The notes: a model not told the origin generated them from the letters alone. Counted from the first letter of the stretch, positions 52,435-61,932 are shown. The stretch is 64,000 bases of DNA from Pedobacter cryoconitis (GCF_003259615.1 NZ_QLLR01000028.1:20604-84603); one strand, 5' to 3'. Translations and numbers: made by a program.

Positions 52435-54753
52435 TTACTCTATGGAGCGTTTATTATAAATGAGATACCCCAAATGTAGTAAAACGCCGTTTCTTTTTAT
52501 CGGATCATCATATAAATTATAGCTCAGGCTGACCGGGCCGACTGGCGTATGGTAAACCAGGCCTGCGGTTCCGGCATAATGAATATGATTGAATGTCGGG
52601 CTGTTTTTTACGTCCTGAAACCCATTCTGAGCGATTTCCTGGTAAGGCAGAAATAGAAAAGCTTCTACTCTGAGATCCAGGTTTTTGCGGACCTTGTAAA
52701 TGTTTTTTAAACCTCCGGCCAGGTAAGTACTTGCTCTGAATTTCTCCAGGAACAGAGATCTGCTATCCTGTAAAGGGTAAAATGCGGGCGCTACCAGCAG
52801 CGTAGAATAATAATTTGAGAACAATGGCTGGTTCGATATTACGCCTTCCACAAGATAGCCAAGCGTGTATTTACCTTTGTGAAAGAAATAATTTTCATCA
52901 CTCAATTTGACATTGAACCAAGCTCTGTTTTTCCTGTTTTCTTCTATATCTGTTGAAACACCACTATTTCTGGAGATATTACCGGGAGTGTAGGTTTCCA
53001 TTCCATTGAAATAATTGAGGCTGAGCAGGAAATTTCTGCCGCGTGTAGCATATTGCTTACGGTTAAAAGTGTTTTGTTCAAAAGCTACTGTCGTTCTCAA
53101 TCCGTTGAAAATAGTTTTATCTAAAATGTCACCAATATTAAAGGAATTGGTAGGGCTATAGTGATCATTGTTATTGATGAATGAGGTACTGAGCGTGATC
53201 CTGGTATTGCGGTTGAGCGGAATTCCTGCTTTAAGTTCAATCTTTCTGTCCGACTGCTCAATGTAGGTTGGATGTGGGTTTTCAATAAAAATCTGGCTGG
53301 TATTGTAGAAGTTAAAGTGATTGTAAGTCATTTCCCCGCTTAAAAAGAAGGGCAGCTTTGACGGATAATCAATACGGCCATTGAGTTGAATAGATTCATA
53401 AAAACGACCTGAATAAAAATTTGTGCCGAAAGTATAAGCTTTGCGGTCGAGGTAATTATACTGCAGGCCAAGGAACACATTACTGATCGGCCTGCTGGAA
53501 ATATTACCACCAAAGTCCAGCTTAAAACTTCTTTTAGGTTTAGCTACGATACCGAAAATATAACTGTCAGATTCAGGGTTATAGGTGATTGTCGGATAAA
53601 TAGTTTCGAAAGTTTCATCTGCTACCAGTTTATAATAACCTTGTTTGATGTCCGCCAGATTGAAAGTCGGTTTATCGCTTTTAAACAGGCGCTCGATATA
53701 CCGTTTCTGCTGGCTGTTCACACCAGTTACTTTGACATCACTAAATACCAGCTGCGGCTTTTTATTGTTGAAAATGCTTCTTTTAAGCGCGAGTTCTTCT
53801 TTGCTGACTCTGTGCTGTACTGATTTTAATATTCTGGGCATATCAGCGATGGTTGCATCATAGCCTTGTTTAATCAGTTCGGCAACAGGGCTGAAATTAC
53901 TGGAACTAAAATCCTGCAGGTCAGGCTGAATGTAAATCCCGTTTTTACCAACTAAGGTGGAATCTGATTTAGATAAAAACATGAAGAGCATCAGCCTGTT
54001 GATCAGGCGTTCGTCCCCGGTTTTTGGGTATTCTTTGAAGTTTTTAGAGGATACATTCGCCCCGATAATATAGTCGGGCTTGAATTCTTTTTGCATCACA
54101 TCGGCAGGGAAATTATTATATAACCCACCATCAAAAACATATTTATTGTCCAGTTTAATTGGCCTGTAGATCATTGGGACGGTCATCGTTGCCCGTACTG
54201 CTTCGGCCAGACTACCGCTTTTTACGGTGATACTGGTTTGTGAAAATATATCAGAAACCATACAGCGGTAAGGCACAAAGAGATTGTTGAAATTATCTTT
54301 GGCTATGGCTGATGCTTGTGACAGCAACTCCATTAATGCGAAGTTTAAAGGGATGTCATTCACCAGGTTCGACCGGAAGTTTACCCGTAAGGCGGTGTCA
54401 ACAGAAAGTTTAGCGGTAATCAAAGAGGCATTGATACTGCCTTTCTGAAAGAAGAAACTATAATCACTTTTAAACCTGCCGCTTACCCAATCCTGAAAGT
54501 CAGTCGTGAGGGCTATCTTTTCAATTTGTTCCGGAGAATAGCCTGCTGCATAAAGCGCGCCTACAATCCCGCCCATTGAAGTTCCGGTGATATAGTCAAT
54601 CGGAATGTTATTTTCTTCGAGTGCTTTCAGCGTTCCGATATGTGCCAAACCTTTAGCACCCCCTCCACTGAGCACTAGTCCAACCTTTTGCGCATAAACC
54701 TGCAATGTGCAAAAACAGAGTAAACCGAGAAAGATTTTCTTTAAACAGATCAC
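52435..54753 (-). CDS. Patatin-like phospholipase fused to an Omp85 barrel
   Basis: A 772-residue protein. A signal peptide (cut near 'VYAQ', about 21) is followed by a patatin domain with 'LSGGGAKGLAHIGTLKAL' oxyanion loop, GTSMGG nucleophile Ser near 60 and 'FDGGLYNNFP' Asp near 208. A POTRA-like segment (about 335-405, 'FSDVKVTGVNSQQKRYIERLF') and an Omp85-type barrel (about 415-772) follow. The layout matches PlpD-type (type Vd) secreted lipases. The patatin domain would hydrolyse phospholipids at the outer membrane; the barrel anchors or exports it. Confidence 0.88.
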   Translation of the reverse strand: MICLKKIFLGLLCFCTLQVYAQKVGLVLSGGGAKGLAHIGTLKALEENNIPIDYITGTSMGGIVGALYAAGYSPEQIEKIALTTDFQDWVSGRFKSDYSFFFQKGSINASLITAKLSVDTALRVNFRSNLVNDIPLNFALMELLSQASAIAKDNFNNLFVPYRCMVSDIFSQTSITVKSGSLAEAVRATMTVPMIYRPIKLDNKYVFDGGLYNNFPADVMQKEFKPDYIIGANVSSKNFKEYPKTGDERLINRLMLFMFLSKSDSTLVGKNGIYIQPDLQDFSSSNFSPVAELIKQGYDATIADMPRILKSVQHRVSKEELALKRSIFNNKKPQLVFSDVKVTGVNSQQKRYIERLFKSDKPTFNLADIKQGYYKLVADETFETIYPTITYNPESDSYIFGIVAKPKRSFKLDFGGNISSRPISNVFLGLQYNYLDRKAYTFGTNFYSGRFYESIQLNGRIDYPSKLPFFLSGEMTYNHFNFYNTSQIFIENPHPTYIEQSDRKIELKAGIPLNRNTRITLSTSFINNNDHYSPTNSFNIGDILDKTIFNGLRTTVAFEQNTFNRKQYATRGRNFLLSLNYFNGMETYTPGNISRNSGVSTDIEENRKNRAWFNVKLSDENYFFHKGKYTLGYLVEGVISNQPLFSNYYSTLLVAPAFYPLQDSRSLFLEKFRASTYLAGGLKNIYKVRKNLDLRVEAFLFLPYQEIAQNGFQDVKNSPTFNHIHYAGTAGLVYHTPVGPVSLSYNLYDDPIKRNGVLLHLGYLIYNKRSIE

Positions 54754-54785
54754 TTTCCTAAAATACAGGTTTTCTTTTAGAAGCG

Positions 54786-55274
54786 CTAGTTTAACACGTA
54801 AATATTATAAGTAAGCAGCGTTGCAAAACTCACCCATAAAAAGTAGGGAATATAAAGTAACCCTGCAGTTTTGTCGATTTTATAGAAAGCTATGCCATTC
54901 ACTACAATCGCGGCAAGCAGGAAGATGATCTCAATCAGGGCAGCGCCAATCAGCTGATGGTAAAAGAATAAATAAGACCAGCACAGGTTCAAAATAAGCT
55001 GGATAAAGTAGAATGCGACCGTTCTTGGCAGATGGGTTATCTGAGCTCTTTTATTCCATACCAAATAAGCAGAAATACCCATAAGAATAAATAATAAAGA
55101 CCATACCGGGGGAAATAGCCAGTTGGGCGGGTTAAAAGATGGCTTTTCCAGTAAAGGATACCATGATTTGATTGTCTTTTGTGTGATGTATCCTCCTATG
55201 GCACCAAAGGTTAGCGGAATGAGCATGTTAATCAGGAAAGGAACGGATTTAAAGCGGTTTTCGGTGCTTGTCAT
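54786..55274 (-). CDS. tspO: TspO/MBR family protein
   Basis: About 162 residues with five hydrophobic helices. Marks of the family are 'PSFNPPNWLFPPVWSLLFILMGISAY' and the aromatic-rich 'NLCWSYLFFYHQ'. It binds porphyrins and may catalyse their photo-oxidative breakdown or regulate stress. The frame is open upstream to 55343, but Met at 55274 (MTSTENRF) is the better start since the extra part would overlap the divergent gene. Gap to that gene: 44 bases. Confidence 0.88.
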   Translation of the reverse strand: MTSTENRFKSVPFLINMLIPLTFGAIGGYITQKTIKSWYPLLEKPSFNPPNWLFPPVWSLLFILMGISAYLVWNKRAQITHLPRTVAFYFIQLILNLCWSYLFFYHQLIGAALIEIIFLLAAIVVNGIAFYKIDKTAGLLYIPYFLWVSFATLLTYNIYVLN

Positions 55275-55318
55275 GTACAAGTATACAAAAAAAGCTAAAT
55301 TGCAATCAAAAAAATAAC

Positions 55319-55876
55319 ATGTCAGCATATAAACCCGTTGCAAGTTCCCAGGTTACTTTAACAGAACTCATGATCCCTTCTTACTCGAATTTTGGAGGTA
55401 AAATACACGGTGGGATTATCCTGGGCTTAATGGATAAAGTAGCCTACGTTTGTGCTGCAAAACACGCCGACGGATACTGTATTACGGCTTCTATTGATGT
55501 GGTCGATTTTCTTGCCCCGGTAGAAGTAGGGGAGATTGTTTCTCTGATGGCTTCGGTCAACTATGTAGGAAACAGTTCTATGATTATCGGCATCCGGGTC
55601 GTTTCAGAAAACCTTAAAACACACGTGATCAAACATACCAACACCAGTTATTTTACCATGGTGGCCATTGGAGAGGATAATAAGCCAAAACAGGTTCCTG
55701 CACTGCTTTTAAAAAGCAGGGAAGATGTCAGGCGTTTCTTTCAGGCGATGAACAGAAAAGAACTGAAGAATACGTATAAAAAAGATGAAGCTATGCTGAA
55801 GCAAACAACGTATGAACACCATAGCTTTATGGATGCCTTAAGCAGAGAACGTTGTAAAGTTGAACTGGAATCCTGA
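55319..55876 (+). CDS. Acyl-CoA thioesterase (hotdog fold), second copy
   Basis: A 185-residue hotdog thioesterase of the YciA/BACH type, a second copy beside that at 41.8 kb. 'LMIPSYSNFGGKIHGGIILGLMD' carries the family G-G-x-(L/I) pattern and 'DGYCITASIDVVDFLAPVEVGEIVS' the second signature. A 50-residue charged C-terminal extension follows. The frame extends to 55268, but Met at 55319 (MSAYKPV) is the family-like start. It ends 2 bases before the convergent GlpR-like gene. Confidence 0.87.
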   Translation: MSAYKPVASSQVTLTELMIPSYSNFGGKIHGGIILGLMDKVAYVCAAKHADGYCITASIDVVDFLAPVEVGEIVSLMASVNYVGNSSMIIGIRVVSENLKTHVIKHTNTSYFTMVAIGEDNKPKQVPALLLKSREDVRRFFQAMNRKELKNTYKKDEAMLKQTTYEHHSFMDALSRERCKVELES

Positions 55877-55878
55877 AT

Positions 55879-56649
55879 TTAATCCCTGACAATGGTTACG
55901 CTGATCCCTTTATTCTCCATGAGTTTAACAAGGGCAGGTGATATGCCATCGTCGGTAATCACATGTTGAATCTGATCGAGAGAACAGATCTTTCCCAGCC
56001 CTCTTTTGCCCATTTTTGAGCTGTCTGCGAGTACGACCGTAATCTGCGCGGCATTGATCATCTTTTGGTTCAAACGTGCTTCCATCAGGCTGGTTGTGGT
56101 TAACCCGGTTTCAATATCAATTCCGTCTACGCCCAAAAATAACATGCTGCAAGACACATCCTCTAAAATCTGTTCCGCATAAGGGCCCATGACTGAAGAT
56201 GAATTTTGTCTTAACTGACCGCCAAGCTGTAAAACTTCCACATGTAAATGATGGGAGAGTTCCAGGGCAACATTGAGTGCTGAGGTGACTACGGTGAGGT
56301 GTTTCTCCGGATGTATAGCCCTGGCCAGGGCTAACATAGAAGTTCCAGAGGCGATGATGATAGAGTCATTGTGACCAATCATATCTGCAGCAGCTTTAGC
56401 GATCTGCCTTTTCTTATCTGCGTGGATCTGCTCTTTTTCCGCAACCGGTTTATCATTCGTGTAAGGGTTGGTTTTGGAGCCTCCGCCATGCGTGCGGAAA
56501 AGTAGTTTCTTATCTTCCAGTAACTTCAGGTCCTTCCGGATGGTAACATCAGAAACCCGCATTTGTGTACTGAGTTCCTGTACATTGACAAAACCTGTTT
56601 CCTGAAGTTTTTTTAAAATTAGCTGATGTCTTTCGGTAATACTCTTCAT
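55879..56649 (-). CDS. glpR: DeoR/GlpR family repressor of the glycerol genes
   Basis: A 256-residue regulator with winged HTH (about 6-60, 'LSTQMRVSDVTIRKDLKLLEDKKLL' then 'RTHGGG') and a DeoR-C domain ('IASGTSMLALARAIHP', 'VVTSALNVALELS', 'VLQLGGQLRQNSSS'). It lies divergently from glpD, glpK and glpF, so it is the likely glycerol-3-phosphate-responsive repressor; function as GlpR is inferred from position. TTTCG repeats lie in the shared spacer. A TATTTTTG -7 element serves it (56688 to 56681, minus). Confidence 0.83.
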   Translation of the reverse strand: MKSITERHQLILKKLQETGFVNVQELSTQMRVSDVTIRKDLKLLEDKKLLFRTHGGGSKTNPYTNDKPVAEKEQIHADKKRQIAKAAADMIGHNDSIIIASGTSMLALARAIHPEKHLTVVTSALNVALELSHHLHVEVLQLGGQLRQNSSSVMGPYAEQILEDVSCSMLFLGVDGIDIETGLTTTSLMEARLNQKMINAAQITVVLADSSKMGKRGLGKICSLDQIQHVITDDGISPALVKLMENKGISVTIVRD

Positions 56650-56739
56650 TCCGGTTTGGTTATTTGTAGGTTGCGTTAACCAAAAATAAGCAAAAACCGG
56701 AAGTTTTTTCAGTTTACTGACTTATATATTTCAATGATT

Positions 56740-56900
56740 GTTTCGTTTTGTTTCGATTTCGACTGATTGTTTTCTTCTCTTTGTAGATAAACATTCTTTA
56801 TATGGTGTTTTTGATCCTTTTTAAAATAAATGAAGGTTCTTATTGATTTTAATTTGTTTTGAAATGTTTTATTTTATAAATTTGATATAGAAAGCGAAAC
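56740..56900. promoter_or_regulatory. Candidate GlpR operator repeats
   Basis: TTTCG occurs at 56741-56745, 56751-56755 and 56757-56761; the first two are GTTTCG, 10 bases apart. The complement CGAAAC lies at 56895-56900, just past the predicted glpD transcription start. They flank the divergent promoters. The repeat spacing matches a helical turn; binding is inferred. Confidence 0.45.
56853..56884 (+). promoter_or_regulatory. Promoter of the glp operon
   Basis: A -33 TTTG (56853-56856), a 20-base spacer and a perfect -7 TAAATTTG (56877-56884). The leader to the glpD ATG is about 45 bases and contains a CGAAAC half-site and a strong ribosome binding site. Confidence 0.7.
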
Positions 56901-56918
56901 AAATCGTTAGCTGATATA

Positions 56919-56925
56919 AGGAGGC
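56919..56925 (+). promoter_or_regulatory. Strong Shine-Dalgarno for glpD
   Basis: AAGGAGG lies 8 bases before the ATG at 56934. A full Shine-Dalgarno is rare in Bacteroidota, where most genes in this window have only A-rich leaders. Confidence 0.65.
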
Positions 56926-56933
56926 CATCACAC

Positions 56934-58520
56934 ATGAACACGAATAGAAAAGAACTCATAGGAAATATTGTTGATCCGGAAAAGGTTTGGGATGTAATTG
57001 TAGTTGGTGGCGGAGCAACAGGCTTAGGTGCTGCACTTGATGCGGCCAGCCGTGGTTATCAGACCTTATTGTTAGAACAGGCTGATTTTGCCAAAGGAAC
57101 ATCCAGCCGGAGTACCAAATTAGTCCATGGAGGCGTGCGTTATTTAGCGCAGGGTGATATTGGACTGGTCAGAGAAGCGCTATATGAGCGTGGTTTGCTT
57201 TTAAAAAATGCAGCCCACTTAGTGAAAAACGAATCGTTCATTATTCCGAATTATGAATGGTGGGGTGGTGCTTTTTATACCATAGGATTAACACTATACG
57301 ATCTGCTTGCTGGTAAATTAGGTTTCGGCCGTGCCAGGCATATCTCTAAAAAAGAAGTGATCAGCAAGCTTTCTACTATACAACCTGCACATTTATACGG
57401 AGGCGTAGTTTACCATGATGGACAGTTTGATGATTCCCGTCTGGCAGTTAACCTTGCGCAGACCAGTCTGGAGCAAGGAGCTACCATCTTAAATTATATT
57501 CGCGTTACGAGTTTAATTAAAGATGCGCAGGATAAAGTAGCGGGTGTTGTGGCGACTGATATAGAATCGGGCGTTACTTACCAGCTGAAAAGTAAAACGG
57601 TCATCAATGCAACCGGGGTATTTGTAGATGATCTTTTACAAATGGATAAACCGGGTAAAAAGCCATTGGTCAGATCAAGTCAGGGTGTCCACTTAGTAAT
57701 TGAGCGTTCATTTATGCCTGGCGAAGATGCAATCATGATTCCTAAAACGGATGATGGCAGGGTATTATTTGTAGTGCCGTGGCATGATAAACTGGTCGTG
57801 GGAACTACCGATACGCCATTAGATCAGCATAGCCTGGAGCCGGTAGCATTGGAAGAGGAGATTGAATTTATTATGCGTACAGCAGCAAAATATTTAGTTA
57901 AAGCACCAACACGTAAGGATGTACTGAGTGTATTTGCAGGTTTACGTCCTTTGGCTGCGCCAGAAGACGGTTCTTCTAAAACAAAAGAGATTTCAAGAAG
58001 TCATAAGCTGATTGTGACTACATCGGGACTGATCACCATCACCGGTGGTAAATGGACAACTTACCGCAGAATGGGTGAAGATACGATCGATAAAGCCATA
58101 GAGGTCGGGAAATTAAAAGCCCGTCCTACCAAAACGAAAGAACTTTCTATCCATGGTAGTAAAGCAGATGTAAACCGCAACGATCATTTATATGTTTACG
58201 GAAGTGATGAAGCTGCCCTTTTAGCGTTAGGGGATGAAAACCCGGCCTGGAAAGAAAAACTGCATGTGCGTTTACCTTATATCAAGGCCGAAGTGGTCTG
58301 GGGAGTGAGACATGAAATGGCCCGTACGGTAGAAGATATTTTAGCCAGAAGGGTGAGAGCATTATTCTTAGATGCACGTGCTGCAATTGATATGGCACCT
58401 GCTGTAGCCAAATTAGTCGCAACAGAACTTCAATATGATGAAGCCTGGGAAAAAGAACAGGTCAAAACCTTCAGAAAACTAGCTCAATCTTATTTATTAG
58501 AACCTTATACGCCTGAATAG
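56934..58520 (+). CDS. glpD: Glycerol-3-phosphate dehydrogenase/oxidase (FAD)
   Basis: A 528-residue membrane-associated flavoprotein. The FAD-binding Rossmann motif 'VIVVGGGATGLGAALDAASRG' is near 22-42, followed by 'KGTSSRSTKLVHGGVRYL' and 'LVVGTTDTPLD'. The C-terminal DAO_C domain starts near 400. It oxidises glycerol-3-phosphate to dihydroxyacetone phosphate with electrons to quinone. First gene of the glp operon; glpK follows after 43 bases. Confidence 0.95.
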   Translation: MNTNRKELIGNIVDPEKVWDVIVVGGGATGLGAALDAASRGYQTLLLEQADFAKGTSSRSTKLVHGGVRYLAQGDIGLVREALYERGLLLKNAAHLVKNESFIIPNYEWWGGAFYTIGLTLYDLLAGKLGFGRARHISKKEVISKLSTIQPAHLYGGVVYHDGQFDDSRLAVNLAQTSLEQGATILNYIRVTSLIKDAQDKVAGVVATDIESGVTYQLKSKTVINATGVFVDDLLQMDKPGKKPLVRSSQGVHLVIERSFMPGEDAIMIPKTDDGRVLFVVPWHDKLVVGTTDTPLDQHSLEPVALEEEIEFIMRTAAKYLVKAPTRKDVLSVFAGLRPLAAPEDGSSKTKEISRSHKLIVTTSGLITITGGKWTTYRRMGEDTIDKAIEVGKLKARPTKTKELSIHGSKADVNRNDHLYVYGSDEAALLALGDENPAWKEKLHVRLPYIKAEVVWGVRHEMARTVEDILARRVRALFLDARAAIDMAPAVAKLVATELQYDEAWEKEQVKTFRKLAQSYLLEPYTPE

Positions 58521-58563
58521 AAAATATTCAGCATCAATTAAACCAATATAAATCAATAAAGTT

Positions 58564-60078
58564 ATGGAAGATTACATTTTGGCTCTGGACCAGGGCACAA
58601 CGAGCTCTCGTGCAATTATTTTTGATCATAAAGGACAAATTAAATCAACGGCACAGAAGGAATTTACCCAGATTTTTCCACAATCAGGATGGGTAGAACA
58701 TGACCCGAATGAGATTTGGTCTACGCAGGCAAGTGTAGCGGCAGAGGCAACGGTAAAAATAGGAATTAATGGTTCTAATATCAAGGCAATCGGAATTACT
58801 AATCAGCGTGAAACGACCATTGTCTGGGATCGTGAAACTGGTGAACCTGTTTACAATGCGATTGTCTGGCAAGACAGGCGTACCGCAGAATTCTGCGATC
58901 AGCTGAAAAAAGACGGTAAAACTGATATGGTCCGTGCTAAAACGGGATTGGTTATTGACTCTTATTTCTCAGGGACTAAAATAAAATGGATTCTTGATAA
59001 TGTTGAAGGAGCCCGGGACAGGGCAAATAAAGGTGAACTGGCTTTTGGAACAGTAGATAGCTGGCTGGTCTGGAAATTTACAAGAGGCCATGTACACGTA
59101 ACCGATATAACCAATGCAAGCCGTACCATGTTGTTTAACATCCGTACTGAGCAGTGGGATGATGAATTATTGGAAATGCTGGATATTCCTAAAAGTATGC
59201 TTCCTGAAGTGAAACAATCGAGCGAAATCTACGGAGAAACAACTACTACTATTTTCGCTTCAAAAATACCAATCGCCGGAATTGCGGGAGATCAGCATGC
59301 TGCGCTTTTTGGACAGATGTGTATTGAAAAAGCTATGGTTAAAAACACTTATGGGACTGGCTGTTTTATGCTGATGAACATTGGTGATAAATTTATAGAA
59401 TCAAAAAACAACTTATTAACTACTGTTGCCTGGAAAATTAACGGCGAAATACAATATGCGTTTGAAGGAAGTATTTTCATCGGAGGAGCGGTTGTGCAAT
59501 GGCTGCGTGATGGTTTAGGCGTAATTAAGAAATCTGCTGATGTAGAAAAACTGGCTGCAAGTGTTAAAGATACGCAGGGAGTTTATTTTGTACCTGCTTT
59601 TGCTGGTTTGGGTGCGCCTTACTGGAAGCCTGATGCAAGAGGTACAATTGTAGGATTGAGCAGAGGGAGTACATCGGCACATATCGCGCTTGCTGCATTA
59701 GAATCTATCGCCTACCAGACCAGGGACGTTTTGAAAGCAATGGAAGCGGATGTGGGAATGGAAATTAAAGAATTAAGGGTGGATGGTGGCGCAACAGCGA
59801 ACGATTTGCTGATGCAATTTCAATCTGACTTGCTGAACTGTAAAGTAATCCGTCCGAATGTAGTAGAAACTACAGCTTTGGGAGCGGCCTATTTAGCAGG
59901 ATTAGCAGTTGGTTTCTGGGATAGCGTAGAAGAGATTCAGCAGTTATGGAAGTCTGAGAAAGAGTTTGTGCCTGCAGGAGATCAGACAGTGATTAAAAAG
60001 GGAATTAAGGATTGGAAGAGAGCTATTCATGCTGCACAAAGCTGGAATGAAGAGTTGCCTGATACAGATTTAAATTAA
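58564..60078 (+). CDS. glpK: Glycerol kinase
   Basis: A 504-residue FGGY kinase, 503 in E. coli. 'YILALDQGTTSSRAIIFDH' is the N-terminal ATP-binding start; 'WVEHDPNEIW', 'GITNQRETTIVWD' and 'AIVWQDRRT' line the glycerol site; 'GIAGDQHAALFGQ' and 'KNTYGTGCFML' complete it. FGGY signature 2 is in 'LRVDGGATANDLLMQFQSD'. It makes glycerol-3-phosphate for GlpD. Confidence 0.97.
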   Translation: MEDYILALDQGTTSSRAIIFDHKGQIKSTAQKEFTQIFPQSGWVEHDPNEIWSTQASVAAEATVKIGINGSNIKAIGITNQRETTIVWDRETGEPVYNAIVWQDRRTAEFCDQLKKDGKTDMVRAKTGLVIDSYFSGTKIKWILDNVEGARDRANKGELAFGTVDSWLVWKFTRGHVHVTDITNASRTMLFNIRTEQWDDELLEMLDIPKSMLPEVKQSSEIYGETTTTIFASKIPIAGIAGDQHAALFGQMCIEKAMVKNTYGTGCFMLMNIGDKFIESKNNLLTTVAWKINGEIQYAFEGSIFIGGAVVQWLRDGLGVIKKSADVEKLAASVKDTQGVYFVPAFAGLGAPYWKPDARGTIVGLSRGSTSAHIALAALESIAYQTRDVLKAMEADVGMEIKELRVDGGATANDLLMQFQSDLLNCKVIRPNVVETTALGAAYLAGLAVGFWDSVEEIQQLWKSEKEFVPAGDQTVIKKGIKDWKRAIHAAQSWNEELPDTDLN

Positions 60079-60102
60079 TTATTCATCCTTAATTTTACCA
60101 GA

Positions 60103-60831
60103 ATGACTCCATTCATAGCAGAACTTATAGGTACAATGTTACTTATACTTTTAGGCGATGGCGTAGTGGCCAACGTATTATTAAATGATACCAAAGGAAA
60201 GAATGGTGGGTGGATAGTAATTACCGCCGCCTGGGGACTGGCAGTTTTTGTGGGCGTAACGGTTGCAGGCCCGTACAGTGGTGCGCATTTAAACCCTGCA
60301 GTAACGATTGGTCTGGCAATAGCCGGAAAATTTGCCTGGGCAAGTGTGCTTCCTTATATCACCGCGCAGTTGATAGGGGCGGGAATGGGTGCATTCCTGG
60401 TTTGGATCATGTATAAAGACCATTTCAACAAGGACAATGATCCGGCAGCTATGCTGGCCTGTTTTTGTACAGGCCCGGCTATCCGTAATTATACTTCGAA
60501 TATAACCAGTGAAATTATCGGTGCATTCGTATTGGTGTTTACGGTTTTCTATATCACCGGAGCTGAAATTACACCGACTAAAATACCTGTTGGTTTAGGC
60601 TCTGTTGGTGCTATCCCTGTTGCTTTTCTGGTTTGGGTAATTGGCCTTTCACTAGGAGGAACTACCGGATATGCAATTAACCCGGCCCGTGATTTAGCTC
60701 CGCGGATTATTCATGCTTTAGTACCTATCAAAGGGAAGGGCACCAGTGACTGGACTTATGCCTGGATTCCTATTCTCGGTCCGATTATGGGGGCAGCGAT
60801 AGCAGCGTTTCTGTATTTACAACTTCACTAA
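60103..60831 (+). CDS. glpF: Glycerol facilitator (MIP/aquaporin family)
   Basis: A 242-residue six-helix channel. The two NPA boxes are 'GAHLNPAVTIG' (near 63) and 'GYAINPARDLAPR' (near 192). Asp directly after the second NPAR is the mark of glycerol-conducting aquaglyceroporins, not of water-only channels. It lets glycerol cross the inner membrane down its gradient. It is 24 bases after glpK and 40 bases before the last gene of the unit. Confidence 0.94.
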   Translation: MTPFIAELIGTMLLILLGDGVVANVLLNDTKGKNGGWIVITAAWGLAVFVGVTVAGPYSGAHLNPAVTIGLAIAGKFAWASVLPYITAQLIGAGMGAFLVWIMYKDHFNKDNDPAAMLACFCTGPAIRNYTSNITSEIIGAFVLVFTVFYITGAEITPTKIPVGLGSVGAIPVAFLVWVIGLSLGGTTGYAINPARDLAPRIIHALVPIKGKGTSDWTYAWIPILGPIMGAAIAAFLYLQLH

Positions 60832-60871
60832 TCATCAGTTAAACAAAACAGAACTTCTTAAACAGATTTTT

Positions 60872-61648
60872 ATGAAAACGATTTTTAAAGGTAGCCTTGG
60901 GGCTATACTAGGGCTATGCCTTTGCCTTTCTGCGGGGGCCCAGGATCTGACAACGCCTAAAACTGATACTGTCGCAGTAAAAAAATACAAACCTTTTAAT
61001 GTGAACCTGCAAGTGCGTAATTTATACTTGTGGCGTGGATTTAAGGTTTCAAACAGCCCGATTACTGATGTGGATATGCACTATACCACTAAAGACGGAA
61101 GTTTCTCTGCAGGTTTTTGGGGAGGAGCGGGTTTTAACGGAGAGTACAAGGAATTCGATTATTATGTGAGTTATGTTAAAAAGGGCTTTAACTTTTCGGT
61201 CTGGGATATTAACAATGTGACGGATTTCCCGAATGCTAACCTGTTCGATTATAAAAGGGCTACTACGTCTCACTTTATCGACGTAACTGCGGGATACCAG
61301 TTTGGAGATGCTTTTCCGATCAGTATTAACTGGAGTACGATTGTACAGGGCAGGGATACGCATATGAAGAGTAATGGAGATCTGGCCAATAATTATTCCA
61401 ACTATGTAGTTCTTGATTACAGAGTGTGGAAAGATGGAGGGTCGAATGTTCATCTTTTTGCAGGTGGCGGATTTGCTTTTGGCAGAGACGAGAATTTTTA
61501 CGGTTCTAAACCCAATGTTGTCAATGCCGGGGTCACTTTAAATAAAGACCTGGTCGTTTTCACGCATCATATGCCAATTGCAGCAACAGCGATGTTTAGT
61601 CCTGAACACAATTACGGCGCTATACAATTAATCATCAACGCATTTTAA
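60872..61648 (+). CDS. Outer membrane porin-like protein of the glp operon
   Basis: A 258-residue exported protein with a signal peptide cut near 'SAGAQ' (24). The mature part is a beta-barrel with alternating aromatic strands ('VNLQVRNLYLWRGFKVS', 'SAGFWGGAGFNGEYKEFDYY') ending in Phe, resembling putative TorF-like porins with the 'WRG' N-terminal strand. It follows glpF on the same strand and ends at the operon terminator. An outer membrane route for glycerol is the simplest inference, but no family evidence fixes the substrate. Confidence 0.75.
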   Translation: MKTIFKGSLGAILGLCLCLSAGAQDLTTPKTDTVAVKKYKPFNVNLQVRNLYLWRGFKVSNSPITDVDMHYTTKDGSFSAGFWGGAGFNGEYKEFDYYVSYVKKGFNFSVWDINNVTDFPNANLFDYKRATTSHFIDVTAGYQFGDAFPISINWSTIVQGRDTHMKSNGDLANNYSNYVVLDYRVWKDGGSNVHLFAGGGFAFGRDENFYGSKPNVVNAGVTLNKDLVVFTHHMPIAATAMFSPEHNYGAIQLIINAF

Positions 61649-61675
61649 TAAAGGGTTTCTTTTTCCTGTAAACAC

Positions 61676-61704
61676 AAAAAACCAGCCGGAAGGCTGGTTT
61701 TTTT
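61676..61704 (+). terminator. Terminator of the glp operon
   Basis: AACCAGCC (ending 61687) pairs with GGCTGGTT (from 61692) around a 4-base loop, with five A before and seven T after. The rest of the spacer up to 61932 shows only a short GTAACA/TGTTAC dyad (61884-61906) and no gene. Confidence 0.88.
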
Positions 61705-61932
61705 GTAGTGTAAAATATATACATTACTGTTGTGTGTGTTCCATAGGTAGATGATTCACAGTTCAATATTAAGCTTCTCAATTGACTTATCATTTCATTA
61801 TTACACCAACGCCCGTTTTCCTGAGGTGAATGCGTCAAATAATTGATGTTTATTTGATAAATCGATATTTCTTAGCTCAAAGTGGTAACATTCGTTGGTT
61901 TTGTTACGTGAAATATTTGGAAGATTCAAATC

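Noticed and set aside
61635..61838. 67-codon minus-strand ORF after the glp operon
   Set aside because: It passes through the operon terminator and reads as low-quality peptide.
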